Of a stretch of DNA of 64,000 nt, positions 44,792 to 54,823 are shown one piece after another. How positions within the stretch are numbered: position 1 is the stretch's first letter; each line of letters starts with the position of its first letter. A program made the translations under genes and the position numbers. The notes under the pieces are model-generated. The model did no database searches. It saw nothing but the letters and a program-made list of their open reading frames with translations, and was not told where the DNA came from. Source of the DNA: Anaerococcus urinomassiliensis. Lineage in GTDB: Bacteria > Bacillota > Clostridia > Tissierellales > Peptoniphilaceae. The stretch lies in the NCBI RefSeq assembly GCF_900128425.1, contig NZ_LT635782.1:535359-599358 (forward strand). The letters are read 5' to 3'.

Positions 44792-46177
44792 TTATGCTAA
44801 GGATTTTTCTTTTTCCGTTTCGTTCATATACTCATATATTTTAATTGCTATGGCCATTTCAATTCTTTTTCTAAACAATTTACAAGAATACTCGTGAATT
44901 TGGTTGATGTCTCCATTTGCGTTGTAGTTGTTTGCAGCACATCCACCAGAACAGTACATATTTGCCCAGCAAGATTTGCACTCTTCTTTTGAGTAGCAGT
45001 TGCAGGTCTTAAACTGATTTACTAAATCATCTCTTAATATACCACCTTTAAGATTACCTATTATAAAGTCCTCATTGCCTACGAATTGGTGGCAAGGATA
45101 TAATTTACCGCTAGGGGTCACTGCCATATATTCTGTACCAGATCCGCAACCTGATAACCTTTTGTGTGCACATGGTCCATTTTCTAAGTCAATCATATAG
45201 TGGTAGAAGATGAATTCATCGTTCTTATCAATAGCTTCGATCATCATATCAGCTAATTTTTCGTATTCTTCATATAAGATTGGTAAGTCTTCTTCTTTTA
45301 GTGCGTATTCTGACTCTGAGTTACCTACAACAGGTTCTAGAGAAGTTCTCTTAAAACCAAGATCTAAATAAGTTTTGACATCCTCAGTAAAATCAAGATT
45401 ATTAGCAGTAAAAGTACCACGCATATAGTATTCTTTGTCGCCACGTTTTTCTACAAAATTTTGGAATTTTGGAACTACGGTATCAAATGATCCCTTTCCA
45501 CCAATAGTTTTTCTGAATTCATCATGAACTTCACGTCTTCCATCTAGGGATAGGACTACATTTTTCATATTTTCATTTAAATAGTCGATTTTATCATCAT
45601 CTAAAAGCATACCGTTGGTAGTGAGAGTGAAGTTAAAGTGTTTGTTATAAACATCTTCTAGACTCCTGGCATAGTCTACAGTTTGTTTGACTACATCCCA
45701 GTTCATGAGTGGCTCGCCACCAAAAAAATCGACATCTAAATTGTAATGGTTGCCAGAATTTTCAATTAGAAAGTCAATAGCATCTTTTGCTGTCTCTACT
45801 GTCATAATAGCATCAGGTCCGTGATATTTTCCACCTTTAGCAAAGCAATATTCACAAGACAGGTTACAAGTGTGAGCTACATTTAAACAAATAGCTTTGA
45901 CATTTGTAGGTCTTTTTGTGACATCGATAGATAGGTCAGCAAAGTTATCTGTAGTAAATAACATTCCTTCTTCTTCTAATGCCTTAACTTCATCATAGGC
46001 TTCTTCAAACTGATCATCAGAAAGATTGTATGTAGATAATTTATTTTTAATCTCTTCTTTTGTGAATTCCTCATACATTGAGATAATTTGATAGGTCACA
46101 TCATCTACTGCATGAACTGAACCACTATATGTATCTAAAACTATATTAAAGCCCTTGGCCTTATATTGGTGTATCAT
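44792..46177 (-). CDS. scfB: SCIFF peptide radical-SAM maturase
   Basis: A 461-residue radical-SAM enzyme that forms thioether (ranthipeptide-type) crosslinks in the SCIFF precursor. The N-terminal ~90 residues resemble a peptide-recognition domain. CNLSCEYCFAKGG binds the radical-SAM [4Fe-4S] cluster, and FFGGEPLMNWD is the GGE motif. The C-terminal SPASM region is Cys-rich (CNCYSKEECKSCWANMYCSGGC) and carries auxiliary clusters. It lies 77 bp downstream of the 49-residue precursor on the same strand, the standard SCIFF pair found across Clostridia. Confidence 0.94.
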   Translation of the reverse strand: MIHQYKAKGFNIVLDTYSGSVHAVDDVTYQIISMYEEFTKEEIKNKLSTYNLSDDQFEEAYDEVKALEEEGMLFTTDNFADLSIDVTKRPTNVKAICLNVAHTCNLSCEYCFAKGGKYHGPDAIMTVETAKDAIDFLIENSGNHYNLDVDFFGGEPLMNWDVVKQTVDYARSLEDVYNKHFNFTLTTNGMLLDDDKIDYLNENMKNVVLSLDGRREVHDEFRKTIGGKGSFDTVVPKFQNFVEKRGDKEYYMRGTFTANNLDFTEDVKTYLDLGFKRTSLEPVVGNSESEYALKEEDLPILYEEYEKLADMMIEAIDKNDEFIFYHYMIDLENGPCAHKRLSGCGSGTEYMAVTPSGKLYPCHQFVGNEDFIIGNLKGGILRDDLVNQFKTCNCYSKEECKSCWANMYCSGGCAANNYNANGDINQIHEYSCKLFRKRIEMAIAIKIYEYMNETEKEKSLA

Positions 46178-46254
46178 AAATTCTCCTTAATTTTAATATA
46201 TAGTATTATACTAAAACACTAGGTTTTTAAAAGAAAAAAATAAGGGATAATCCC

Positions 46255-46404
46255 TTATTTATTCTTTTTGCTAACACATTCTTGGTTAGCTACTCCACAG
46301 CTTGTTTTGCAAGCAGATTGGCAAGATGTTTGGCATTCGCCACATCCACCAGTTTTCTTGCTATTGTGAAGATTTCTGGTATTTAAAGTTACAATTCTTT
46401 TCAT
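46255..46404 (-). CDS. scfA: SCIFF precursor peptide (six-cysteine ranthipeptide)
   Basis: A 49-residue peptide. The leader MKRIVTLNTRNLHNSKKTGG is followed by a core with six cysteines at 21, 24, 28, 32, 36 and 43, in the hallmark spacing CGECQTSCQSACKTSC. GGAG lies upstream on the minus strand. The Cys residues should be linked to alpha carbons of nearby residues by ScfB. The mature product and its role are not established for this family. No peptidase or transporter lies beside it, consistent with a retained or housekeeping function. Confidence 0.95.
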   Translation of the reverse strand: MKRIVTLNTRNLHNSKKTGGCGECQTSCQSACKTSCGVANQECVSKKNK

Positions 46405-46464
46405 ATGTATACTCCTTTGTATAATTCCTATACAAATTAATATTAACAGTTATGAGATAATTTG

Positions 46465-47793
46465 TCAATCTAGGATAAGAATTGTATCATATATATTCAG
46501 TTTAGTTTGATGATTTGCCATGTAATTCATAGTTGATATTATATCTTCATCAATTATTTCACCTGGACTTAGGATGGGTATTCCTGGTGGATAGGCATAG
46601 ACGAACTGTCCACAGATTTTACCATCCAAATCACCTACACTAACTTTAGATTTTTGCCTTAGTATAGCATCAGATATTTCCAATGCTTTATCTGGTATCT
46701 TATAAGTAAAAGAATAGCTAGTACTGTCCTTTTTGATATTTTTATCAATATCTAAGAGGGCAGCTTTTAAGCGCTCAAATCCAATTTTACTATCAAAAAT
46801 ACTTGCAATAAGAAGGGCATAAGTAGGATATGACATTTCAATTTCAATTTTTCTATCCCTTAGCATTCCTTCCAAAATAAAACCATCTATATTTGTATTA
46901 GCAGTAGAAATTAAAATTTTGCTCTTATCTTTTCTATCATCGTCTATAATTTCTAAATGATTTAAATTGAGCTGATAAATTGTATCCAAGTTTTTTTCTA
47001 AGTCACTATACATATGATAAAACTCTGTAAATTTATCAATCATTTCATCAATAGATTGTAATATTACATATGAAGGTGATGACGTTTGGAATATAGCCAT
47101 ATTTCTGCGTATTTCCTTAGAATAATTCATATTATTTATAAGAACTGCAGAAGATGGAGTTAGGGCAGATAAGTTTTTGTGAAAGGAAGTTATAGCGACA
47201 TCAAAATAATTATTATAATTACCAGATAAAATACTGTGAGATCCATGGGCCATATCTACAACCAGATGGGTAGAATTTTTTCTGGCAAGTTCATATATTT
47301 TTTCTAAATTTATATAGTAACCTTCATATGATGGTGAAGTAACGATTATAACACCGTAATTTTTCTTTTTCAATTTCTCTTCTAAGTCCTCATAATCAAT
47401 GTCAATTATTGCTCCCACATTATTTAAAATAACATTAATATAATCAGCTTTTAAATTATTTAATTCAATAGCATTGTAGACTGATTTATGGGAAGACCTT
47501 TGAATTAGTATATTTTTATTTTTATAAGTCAAAGCTCTAATAGTTGACAAAATCCCAGCAGTAGAACCATTTGTAGAAATAATTGCATCATCTACTTGAT
47601 AAATATCAGATATTTTTTCTTCCATTTGAGAAAAAATCTCTTTAGGGTCATTTAGGTTATCAAAACCATATATTTCTGTCAGATCTCTCTTATAAGGAAT
47701 ATCATCTCTTAATATATTAGTTCTTTTTGATCCTGGCATATGAAAGGGATAGTAATCTTCTCTTAAATATTGGTCTAATTTTTCATTAAGCAT
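46465..47793 (-). CDS. Orn/Lys/Arg decarboxylase-family PLP enzyme
   Basis: A 442-residue PLP-dependent protein of the SpeA/YaaO-like fold type I decarboxylases. It shows YPFHMPGSKR at the N-terminus, STNGSTAGILSTI, SHKSVYNAIEL, VVDMAHGSHS, and the PLP-lysine motif AITSFHKNLSALT. The C-terminal part includes YPPGIPILSPGEII. The substrate (Lys, Arg or Orn) cannot be read from sequence; in Firmicutes such genes often sit beside tmk, unlike here. The start at 47793 is favoured because GAGGTG precedes it; a GTG at 47802 overlaps that site. Confidence 0.87.
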   Translation of the reverse strand: MLNEKLDQYLREDYYPFHMPGSKRTNILRDDIPYKRDLTEIYGFDNLNDPKEIFSQMEEKISDIYQVDDAIISTNGSTAGILSTIRALTYKNKNILIQRSSHKSVYNAIELNNLKADYINVILNNVGAIIDIDYEDLEEKLKKKNYGVIIVTSPSYEGYYINLEKIYELARKNSTHLVVDMAHGSHSILSGNYNNYFDVAITSFHKNLSALTPSSAVLINNMNYSKEIRRNMAIFQTSSPSYVILQSIDEMIDKFTEFYHMYSDLEKNLDTIYQLNLNHLEIIDDDRKDKSKILISTANTNIDGFILEGMLRDRKIEIEMSYPTYALLIASIFDSKIGFERLKAALLDIDKNIKKDSTSYSFTYKIPDKALEISDAILRQKSKVSVGDLDGKICGQFVYAYPPGIPILSPGEIIDEDIISTMNYMANHQTKLNIYDTILILD

Positions 47794-47878
47794 TAAGTTC
47801 ACCTCTAATATTATTTTACACTAAATCTAATTAATTATTAAAGGTATAATAAGGGTATAAAGATATTTGGAGGATGGA

Positions 47879-48397
47879 ATGGATATTAAATCAAAAATCA
47901 GAGTAATTGAAGACTACCCAATAGAAGGTATTTCATTTAAGGATATTACTACACTGTTAAAAGACAAAGATGCATTTGAAGAATCATTAAATATGCTGGA
48001 AAAAGAGCTTGAAGGCATTGATTTTGACTATATTGTAGGTATCGAATCAAGAGGATTCATATTTGGAGCACCACTTGCTGATAGGCTAGGAGTAGGGTTT
48101 GTTCTTGTAAGGAAACCAGGTAAACTTCCAGGAGAAATCGAAAAAGTTTCCTATGAGCTAGAATATGGTAGCAATGAACTTGAAATGCACAAGGATGCTC
48201 TTAATGAAGGCGACAAGGTAGTAATAATAGATGACCTTATAGCAACAGGTGGATCTGCAAAAGCATGTGCTAAGCTAATTGAAACCCTTGGTGCCGAAGT
48301 AGCTGCATTTGAATTTTTAATAGAACTAGAAGAACTAAATGCTAGAGAAGTCTTAAAAGATTATAAAGTAATATCACTCGTAAAATATGATCATTAA
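47879..48397 (+). CDS. apt: Adenine phosphoribosyltransferase
   Basis: A 172-residue purine salvage enzyme forming AMP from adenine and PRPP. The family motifs are IRVIEDYPIEGISFKDITTLLKD, GIESRGFIFGAPLA, VRKPGKLPGE and the PRPP loop VVIIDDLIATGGSAKA. ATG 47879 is preceded by GGAGG (47869-47873) at ideal spacing; an in-frame TTG at 47867 is less likely. It is divergent from the decarboxylase gene. Confidence 0.96.
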   Translation: MDIKSKIRVIEDYPIEGISFKDITTLLKDKDAFEESLNMLEKELEGIDFDYIVGIESRGFIFGAPLADRLGVGFVLVRKPGKLPGEIEKVSYELEYGSNELEMHKDALNEGDKVVIIDDLIATGGSAKACAKLIETLGAEVAAFEFLIELEELNAREVLKDYKVISLVKYDH

Positions 48398-48399
48398 AC

Positions 48400-48424
48400 A
48401 AAGGCCATCTTACGATGGCTTTTA
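48400..48424 (+). terminator. Intrinsic terminator after apt
   Basis: AAGGCCATC and GATGGCTTTT form the stem around a short loop, with T-rich sequence after it. Confidence 0.8.
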
Positions 48425-48492
48425 TAAGTTTGTATGTATTTTTAACTTATTTAAAAGAAATCTTTAGATAGTAAAAAATTATATTAGAAAAC

Positions 48493-48520
48493 TTGAATAA
48501 GAAATATGCCATAGTATAAT
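48493..48520 (+). promoter_or_regulatory. Promoter of the dnaJ-like/clpB operon
   Basis: TTGAAT (48493-48498) and a perfect TATAAT (48515-48520), spacer 16 bp. Confidence 0.75.
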
Positions 48521-48528
48521 AAGACTAA

Positions 48529-48545
48529 GGTCAGAGATGGTCAAA
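48529..48545 (+). promoter_or_regulatory. CtsR heat-shock repressor box
   Basis: GGTCAGAGATGGTCAAA matches the CtsR operator (tandem RGTCAAA heptads separated by NAN) with one mismatch. It begins nine bases after the -10, covering the expected transcription start, where a repressor would block initiation. ctsR itself is not in the window. Confidence 0.8.
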
Positions 48546-48568
48546 TAACGATAAAGGTGGAGGCATAC

Positions 48569-49492
48569 ATGAAATATAGAGATTATTACGAATTACTAGG
48601 AGTGGATAAAAAAGCAAGTGATGCTGATATCAAAAAAGCATACAGGAAGCTTGCTAAAAAGTACCACCCAGACCTTCATCCAGATGATAAAGATGCACAC
48701 GAAAAATTTAGTGAAATAAATGAAGCATATGAAGTGCTTTCAGATCCTGAAAAGAGAAAAAAATACGATATGTTTGGTAAGAACGCTAATTTCTCTGGTG
48801 GACAAAACTTCAATCCAAGTGATTTTGGTTTCGATTTTGGAAATTTTGGTAGAGGTGCAAGCTATAGCTATTCTACAGGTGGAGATAGTGGATTCTCAGA
48901 TTTTTTTGATACACTTTTTGGTGGCATTGGAAGGACAGCTTCACAAGCTAAATCTAAAAGATTTACCAATAGCCAAGGCTTCAATGCGAAGAAAAAGAAT
49001 ACTTTAGATGCAAAAATAGAAATATCAATAGATGAAGCAATCAATGGTACTAGTAAAACAATAGCTATCAAAGATGGTAATACTACAAAAAATGTAGAAA
49101 TTTCTATACCAAAAGGAATAAAAAACAATAATAAGATTAAGGTAAATGGTTCAAAATATGGTATTAATTCTTATATTTTGGCCAAAGTAATAATTAAGGA
49201 AGAAGATAACCGTAGGGTCGAAGGCAATGACATCTTACAAAAAGAAAAAATAATGCCATGGGATGCCTATTTTGGAACAAAGAAAAAGATATCAACCTTA
49301 GATGGAAGTCTTATGGTGACCATACCTGAAAAAATTCACTCTGGACAAAAGATGAGACTAAAAGGTTTTGGTTACAAGGATAGAAAAGGTAAGAAAGGCG
49401 ATTTAATCTTAGAACTGATGGTTGATAACCCAGAAAATATGAGTGAAGAAGCAAAAGAACTATATGAAAAATTAAGTGAAATAGAGGGATAA
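48569..49492 (+). CDS. DnaJ-like co-chaperone (CbpA/DnaJ type III)
   Basis: A 307-residue J-domain protein. The J domain ([35 protein letters not shown]) carries the HPD motif. A Gly/Phe-rich linker follows ([11 protein letters not shown]), then two C-terminal substrate-binding domains ([14 protein letters not shown] and [25 protein letters not shown]). The Cys-rich zinc-finger domain of DnaJ is absent, so it is CbpA-like. Start 48569 has GGTGGAGG upstream. It precedes clpB by 3 bp, behind a CtsR box, so both are heat-shock genes. Confidence 0.92.
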   Translation: MKYRDYYELLGVDKKASDADIKKAYRKLAKKYHPDLHPDDKDAHEKFSEINEAYEVLSDPEKRKKYDMFGKNANFSGGQNFNPSDFGFDFGNFGRGASYSYSTGGDSGFSDFFDTLFGGIGRTASQAKSKRFTNSQGFNAKKKNTLDAKIEISIDEAINGTSKTIAIKDGNTTKNVEISIPKGIKNNNKIKVNGSKYGINSYILAKVIIKEEDNRRVEGNDILQKEKIMPWDAYFGTKKKISTLDGSLMVTIPEKIHSGQKMRLKGFGYKDRKGKKGDLILELMVDNPENMSEEAKELYEKLSEIEG

Positions 49493-49495
49493 GTT

Positions 49496-52078
49496 ATGGA
49501 TTATAAAAAATTTACACAAAAGTCATTAGAAGCAATAAATGATGCAAATAGCATAGCAATTAAAAACTCCAATCCAGAAGTTAATGAAATTCACTTAAAC
49601 TATGCTAGTATTGAAAACTCAGATTCTATAGTAGCTCAAGTGATTAAAACTATGGATGTCGATTTCAATGCTTATAGAAACGAAATAAAGGATTTAGTAG
49701 AAAGACTTCCACAAGCAAGTGGAGGCTCTGATATATATCCAACACAAACATTTACTAGGATACTCCTTAAGAGTGAAGATGAAGCCAAGGATATGGGAGA
49801 TAGTTTTGTTTCCCTTGAGCATATATTTTTGGCTTTATTGAATGAAAAAACTAAAGTTAGCGATATTAATAAGAGATATGGTTTGACCTACAAGTCTTTT
49901 AAGAATTCTATTGAAAAGGTCAGAAAAGGTCAAAAAGTTACTAGCGACAATCCAGAAGAAACTAATAATCCATTGGAAAAATTTGGTCGTGATCTTACTC
50001 AGGAGGCTAGAGAGGGTAAAATAGATCCAGTTATAGGTCGTGATAGTGAGATAAGAAATGCTCTTAGAATTTTATCAAGACGTAAGAAAAACAATCCAGT
50101 ATTGATTGGTAATCCAGGTGTTGGTAAAACGGCCATAGTAGAGGGATTAGCACAAAGGATTGTAAATAACGACGTTCCAGAGCCACTTCAAGGTAGAACT
50201 ATATTTTCTCTTGACATGGGTTCTCTTGTAGCAGGTGCAAAATATCGTGGTCAATTTGAAGAAAGACTAAAGGCAGTAATTGAAGAAGTACAAAATTCTG
50301 ATGGTCAAATAATAATGTTTATAGATGAAATCCACACTCTAGTTGGTGCTGGAAAATCAGAAGGCGCTATGGATGCATCAAATATTATGAAACCAATGTT
50401 AGCACGTGGTGAGATAAAGGTGATCGGTGCAACTACCTTAAACGAATACCGTGAATATATTGAAAAAGATGGTGCGCTTGAAAGACGTTTCCAAAAAGTA
50501 ATGGTCAATGAACCGAGCGTTGAAGATACTATTAGTATCCTAAGAGGTATCAAGGATAAGTACGAAATATTTCACGGCATTAGAATACAAGATAGTGCTG
50601 TAATAGCTGCAGCTCAATTATCTGATAGGTACATTAGCGATAGATTTCTTCCAGATAAGGCCATAGACCTTATGGATGAGGCTTGTGCTACCGTTCGTAC
50701 AGAAATAGATACAATGCCAACTTATCTTGATGAGGCAAAGAGAAAATTATTACAATTGCAAATAGAAATCACTGCTCTTAAAAAAGAAGAAGATGAATCG
50801 TCAAAAGAAAGATTAAATATTTTAGAAAGAGAATTAGCTGACCTATCAGAAAAATATGATGCGGACTTTTTAAGATGGAAAGAACAAAAATCTTCAATCG
50901 ATGATGTAAAAAATATCAAAGAAGAGATAGACAAGGTAAAGGTAGAAATAGATAAGGCAGAACGTAATTATGACTTTGAAAAACTTTCTGAACTTAGATA
51001 TGGAACTCTTCCAGGCCTTGAAGAAAAATTAAAGAAAGCTAGTGACTTATCACAAAATGATAATGAGGATTCTATAAAAGAAGTGGTAACTGATGAAGAT
51101 GTTGCAGATGTAGTAAGCAACTGGACAGGAATACCAGTATCAAAACTTGTAGAGAGCGAAAGAGAAAAGATATTATCTTTGCCAGAGAAACTTCATCAAA
51201 GAGTAATAGGACAAGATCAAGCAGTGGAAGCTGTTTCAGATGCTATAATTCGTGCTAGAAGTGGCCTAAAGGATGCATCTAAACCAATTGGGTCTTTTAT
51301 ATTCTTAGGTCCAACTGGTGTTGGTAAGACAGAACTTGCAAAGGCATTATCTGAGGCTATGTTTGATGACGAGAACCATATGTTAAGAATTGATATGAGT
51401 GAATATATGGAAAAATATTCAGTGTCAAGACTTATTGGTGCAGCTCCTGGTTATGTGGGATACGAAGAAGGTGGCCAACTAACAGAGGCCGTAAGGCGTA
51501 TGCCATATGCAGTTATCTTATTTGATGAGATTGAAAAAGCCCATCCAGATGTATTTAATATATTATTACAAGTCTTAGATGATGGTAGACTAACAGATAG
51601 TATGGGCAGAACAGTAGATTTTAAAAACACAATTATAATAATGACTTCAAATATAGGAAGCCAATATTTATTAGATGGTCTAAAAGATGATGGTAGTATT
51701 GATGATATGAATCAAAAATTAGTAGAAGAAGCTCTAAGAACTTCTTTTAAACCAGAATTCTTAAACCGTATTGATGATATAGTTATGTTTAGTCCACTAA
51801 CTAGCGATCAAGTTTATAAGATTATAGACTTACAAGTGGCTGATATTAGTAAACGATTAAAAGACTTAAATATAGACTTGGATATCACTCCAGCAGCCAA
51901 AGAATATATTCTTGCTAATTCTTACGATGTAGACTATGGTGCTAGACCGGTAAAAAGATACTTACAAAAAAATGTTGAAACAAAACTAGGTAAGCTCATT
52001 ATTGAAGGAAAAGTAAAAGCAAAAGACAAGGCAATTCTAGACCTTGGTGAAAATAATGAATTAACATTCAAAGTTTGA
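49496..52078 (+). CDS. clpB: Disaggregase ClpB
   Basis: An 860-residue Hsp100 ATPase that rescues aggregated proteins with DnaK/DnaJ. The N-domain is followed by AAA-1 with Walker [14 protein letters not shown] and [14 protein letters not shown], and the coiled-coil middle domain (about residues 400-520, [21 protein letters not shown]). AAA-2 has [28 protein letters not shown] and a C-terminal D2-small domain. No ClpP-docking tripeptide is seen. It is operonic with the dnaJ-like gene. Confidence 0.97.
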   Translation: MDYKKFTQKSLEAINDANSIAIKNSNPEVNEIHLNYASIENSDSIVAQVIKTMDVDFNAYRNEIKDLVERLPQASGGSDIYPTQTFTRILLKSEDEAKDMGDSFVSLEHIFLALLNEKTKVSDINKRYGLTYKSFKNSIEKVRKGQKVTSDNPEETNNPLEKFGRDLTQEAREGKIDPVIGRDSEIRNALRILSRRKKNNPVLIGNPGVGKTAIVEGLAQRIVNNDVPEPLQGRTIFSLDMGSLVAGAKYRGQFEERLKAVIEEVQNSDGQIIMFIDEIHTLVGAGKSEGAMDASNIMKPMLARGEIKVIGATTLNEYREYIEKDGALERRFQKVMVNEPSVEDTISILRGIKDKYEIFHGIRIQDSAVIAAAQLSDRYISDRFLPDKAIDLMDEACATVRTEIDTMPTYLDEAKRKLLQLQIEITALKKEEDESSKERLNILERELADLSEKYDADFLRWKEQKSSIDDVKNIKEEIDKVKVEIDKAERNYDFEKLSELRYGTLPGLEEKLKKASDLSQNDNEDSIKEVVTDEDVADVVSNWTGIPVSKLVESEREKILSLPEKLHQRVIGQDQAVEAVSDAIIRARSGLKDASKPIGSFIFLGPTGVGKTELAKALSEAMFDDENHMLRIDMSEYMEKYSVSRLIGAAPGYVGYEEGGQLTEAVRRMPYAVILFDEIEKAHPDVFNILLQVLDDGRLTDSMGRTVDFKNTIIIMTSNIGSQYLLDGLKDDGSIDDMNQKLVEEALRTSFKPEFLNRIDDIVMFSPLTSDQVYKIIDLQVADISKRLKDLNIDLDITPAAKEYILANSYDVDYGARPVKRYLQKNVETKLGKLIIEGKVKAKDKAILDLGENNELTFKV

Positions 52079-52083
52079 TAAGG

Positions 52084-52108
52084 ACGGGCTTGACAGCCCG
52101 TTTTTTAT
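52084..52108 (+). terminator. Intrinsic terminator after clpB
   Basis: ACGGGCT and AGCCCGT form a GC-rich stem followed by TTTTTT. Confidence 0.93.
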
Positions 52109-52119
52109 ACCCTAGCAAA

Positions 52120-52165
52120 ACACTATATATAGTATGCCATTTACAAAAGATACTACATATGGTAT
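52120..52165 (+). promoter_or_regulatory. Paired NrdR boxes upstream of nrdD
   Basis: Two 16-bp boxes, ACACTATATATAGTAT (52120-52135) and ATACTACATATGGTAT (52150-52165), fit the NrdR consensus ACAC-AT-rich-GTGT. Their centres are 30 bp apart, close to three helical turns, as NrdR sites usually are. The second overlaps the -10. NrdR represses ribonucleotide reductase genes when (d)ATP is high. nrdR is not in the window. Confidence 0.8.
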
Positions 52166-52168
52166 ACT
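52140..52168 (+). promoter_or_regulatory. Promoter of nrdDG
   Basis: TTTACA (52140-52145) and TATACT (52163-52168), 17-bp spacer, interleaved with the NrdR boxes. Confidence 0.75.
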
Positions 52169-52192
52169 TTTATAGAAATTGGAGGGGTAAAT

Positions 52193-54310
52193 ATGACTGA
52201 AGTAATAAAAAGAGACGGTAGAAAAACTGAATTTAAAACGGAAAAAATAATAATAGCTATAGAAAAAGCAATGAAAAGCCCAAGTGGTATATACATAGAA
52301 AATCAAGCAAATGAAATTGCAAATGAGATTAAAAATGAAGTTAAAAATAAAGAAGTATCCATATATGATATAGAAGAATTAGTTTACTATAAATTAATTG
52401 ATAGGAATAACCCAGCTACAGCCAGAGCATATGAATCTTATAAGTCCATACAAACATATAAAAGGGAACAAAACACTTCAGATAAAGACATATTATCTCT
52501 GTTAAATATGACAAATATTGACGTGATGGAGGAAAACTCTAATAAGAACGCTGTGATAGCATCCACTCAAAGAGATTTAATAGCCGGTGAAGTTGCAAAA
52601 GATATAGCAAAAAGAAAGCTTATACCTGCTGATCTGGTAGAAGCTCACGAATCAGGGGCAATCCATATACACGATCTTGACTATCTTATCCAACCAATAT
52701 TTAATTGTTGCTTGGTCGATATGAAAGATATGCTTGACAATGGCACTGTAATTAATGGAAAAATGATAGAAAGTCCAAAGTCTTTTCAAGTAGCCTGCAA
52801 TGTGATGACTCAAATTATAGCCCAGATTGCATCAAATCAATATGGTGGACAATCAATAAATATTTCATGTCTAAGTCAATATCTAAAAAAGTCCTACAAA
52901 AAGAATATTAAATTAGCTAATGAGACTCTAGAAGATAGACAAAAAGCTGAGTCGATGGCAACTGCTATGACCCAAAAAGACTTGGAATCAGGTATACAAA
53001 CTATCCAATATCAGATTAATACCCTTATGACTAGCAATGGACAAGCTCCATTTGTAACATTATTTATGCACACAGATGAAAGCGATCCATACATAGAACA
53101 GACAGTAAAAATAATAGAAGAAATTCTAAAACAAAGGATTCAAGGGATAAAAAACGAAGCAGGTGTATACGTTACGCCAGCCTTTCCAAAACTAATATAT
53201 GTCTTAGATGAGAATAATATCCATGAAGATAGCAAGTATTATTACCTAACGGAACTTGCAAGCAAATGCACTGCAAAAAGAATGTATCCGGATTATATTT
53301 CAGCTAAGAAGATGAGAGAGAATTACGAGGGCAATGTATTTTCTCCAATGGGATGCCGAGCATTTTTGCCTCCATATAAAGATGAAAATGGTAAATATAA
53401 ATTTGATGGTAGATTTAATATGGGGGTTTGCACCATAAATCTCCCACAAATAGGAATCCTTGCTAGAAATGATCAAGATAAATTCTTTGAAATTCTTGAA
53501 AAAAGATTAGATCTTGTCAAAGAAGTTGGACTATTAAGATATGATCATCTATCAAAGGTAACAAGTGATAGTTCCCCAATCCACTTTAGCCATGGAGCTA
53601 TAGCAAGACTTCCAAAACACACACCTATAAAGCCACTTCTTGAAAATGGATATGCTACAGTTACCATTGGCTATATTGGAATATATGAAGCAAGTATTCT
53701 TGTTACTGGAAAGTCTCATACAAGTGAAGTAGGCAAAGAATTTGCAAAAAAAATAATGAAATTATTAAATGATAAGAAAGAAGAGTGGACTAAGGAATAC
53801 GGTATAGCTTTTGCTGTATACGGCACTCCAGCCGAAAGTTTGACCCATAGATTTTGCTCAATAGACAAAAAAAGATTTGGTGATATAAAAGATGTAACAG
53901 ACAAGGGATACTATACAAATTCTTTCCATGTTGATGTAAGAGAAGAAATTTCTGTATTTGATAAGTTTGATTTTGAAAGTGAATTTCAAGCTCTTTCAAC
54001 AGGTGGATGCATCTCTTATGCCGAAATACCAAATATGACAAAAAACCACCAGGCACTATTAACTATGATTAAATATATTTATGATCATATCCAATATGCT
54101 GAGTTTAATACAAAATCTGATTATTGTGCTAATTGTGGTTTTGATGGGGAGATCCTACTTAATGATGAAAACGAGTGGTACTGCCCAAATTGTGGTAATA
54201 AAGATCGCAGTACACTTACAGTTGTGCGTAGGACCTGTGGATACCTTGGAGAGAACTTTTGGAATGAAGGAAGAACTAAGGAAATAAAAGCTAGGGTGCT
54301 TCATATATGA
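52193..54310 (+). CDS. nrdD: Anaerobic ribonucleoside-triphosphate reductase
   Basis: The 705-residue class III reductase making dNTPs without oxygen. An N-terminal ATP-cone (VIKRDGRKTEFKTEKIIIAIEKAM) gives allosteric control. The catalytic barrel includes GAIHIHDLDY and MGCRAFLPPYKDENG. Zinc is held by CANCGFDG and CPNCGN. The C-terminal glycyl-radical site is RRTCGYLGENFWNEGR. GGAGGGG precedes the ATG, and the 3' end overlaps nrdG by 4 bp. The lack of visible aerobic reductase genes nearby fits an anaerobe. Confidence 0.97.
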   Translation: MTEVIKRDGRKTEFKTEKIIIAIEKAMKSPSGIYIENQANEIANEIKNEVKNKEVSIYDIEELVYYKLIDRNNPATARAYESYKSIQTYKREQNTSDKDILSLLNMTNIDVMEENSNKNAVIASTQRDLIAGEVAKDIAKRKLIPADLVEAHESGAIHIHDLDYLIQPIFNCCLVDMKDMLDNGTVINGKMIESPKSFQVACNVMTQIIAQIASNQYGGQSINISCLSQYLKKSYKKNIKLANETLEDRQKAESMATAMTQKDLESGIQTIQYQINTLMTSNGQAPFVTLFMHTDESDPYIEQTVKIIEEILKQRIQGIKNEAGVYVTPAFPKLIYVLDENNIHEDSKYYYLTELASKCTAKRMYPDYISAKKMRENYEGNVFSPMGCRAFLPPYKDENGKYKFDGRFNMGVCTINLPQIGILARNDQDKFFEILEKRLDLVKEVGLLRYDHLSKVTSDSSPIHFSHGAIARLPKHTPIKPLLENGYATVTIGYIGIYEASILVTGKSHTSEVGKEFAKKIMKLLNDKKEEWTKEYGIAFAVYGTPAESLTHRFCSIDKKRFGDIKDVTDKGYYTNSFHVDVREEISVFDKFDFESEFQALSTGGCISYAEIPNMTKNHQALLTMIKYIYDHIQYAEFNTKSDYCANCGFDGEILLNDENEWYCPNCGNKDRSTLTVVRRTCGYLGENFWNEGRTKEIKARVLHI

Positions 54311-54801
54311 ATTATGGACAAATAAGACAATATGACATAGCAAATGGACCAGGAATAAGGACAAGCATATTTGTAACAGGATGCAGTCTAAATTGCAAAA
54401 ATTGTTTTAATAAAGATTATCAAAATTCTAATTATGGTAGTCCTTGGACAGAAAAAGAAGATGAATTAATAATTTCCTACCTAAGTGATCCAAATGTGGC
54501 AGGCCTAACCATACTTGGTGGCGAACCTTTCGAAAATACCCATGGTCTAATTTCTTTATTAAAAAGAATAAATACAAATAAATCAATTTGGATATATTCT
54601 GGATATACTTATGAATATTTAATAAAAAATTATAAAACTTTAGAACTATTAAAGCTTGTAGATGTTTTAGTCGATGGACCATTTATAGAAGGTCTTAAGG
54701 ATCTAAACCTCTATTACAGAGGTTCTAGAAATCAAAGAATAATTGATGTTAAAGAAAGTTTGCTAAATGATGAACTTATCCTCCACGATGGGTATATATA
54801 A
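54307..54801 (+). CDS. nrdG: Anaerobic ribonucleotide reductase activating protein
   Basis: A 164-residue radical-SAM activase that generates the glycyl radical on NrdD. GCSLNCKNCFNKDYQN contains the CxxxCxxC cluster motif, followed by LTILGGEPFENTHGL and WIYSGYTYEYL. Its ATG overlaps the nrdD stop codon, so the two are co-translated, under the same NrdR boxes. Confidence 0.96.
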   Translation: MNYGQIRQYDIANGPGIRTSIFVTGCSLNCKNCFNKDYQNSNYGSPWTEKEDELIISYLSDPNVAGLTILGGEPFENTHGLISLLKRINTNKSIWIYSGYTYEYLIKNYKTLELLKLVDVLVDGPFIEGLKDLNLYYRGSRNQRIIDVKESLLNDELILHDGYI

Positions 54802-54823
54802 TATATAGACAATAGGAGGAAAT

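Noticed and set aside
48720..49007. 95-codon frame overlapping the dnaJ-like gene on the same strand
   Set aside because: It lies wholly inside a well-supported J-protein gene in another frame, with no ribosome site.
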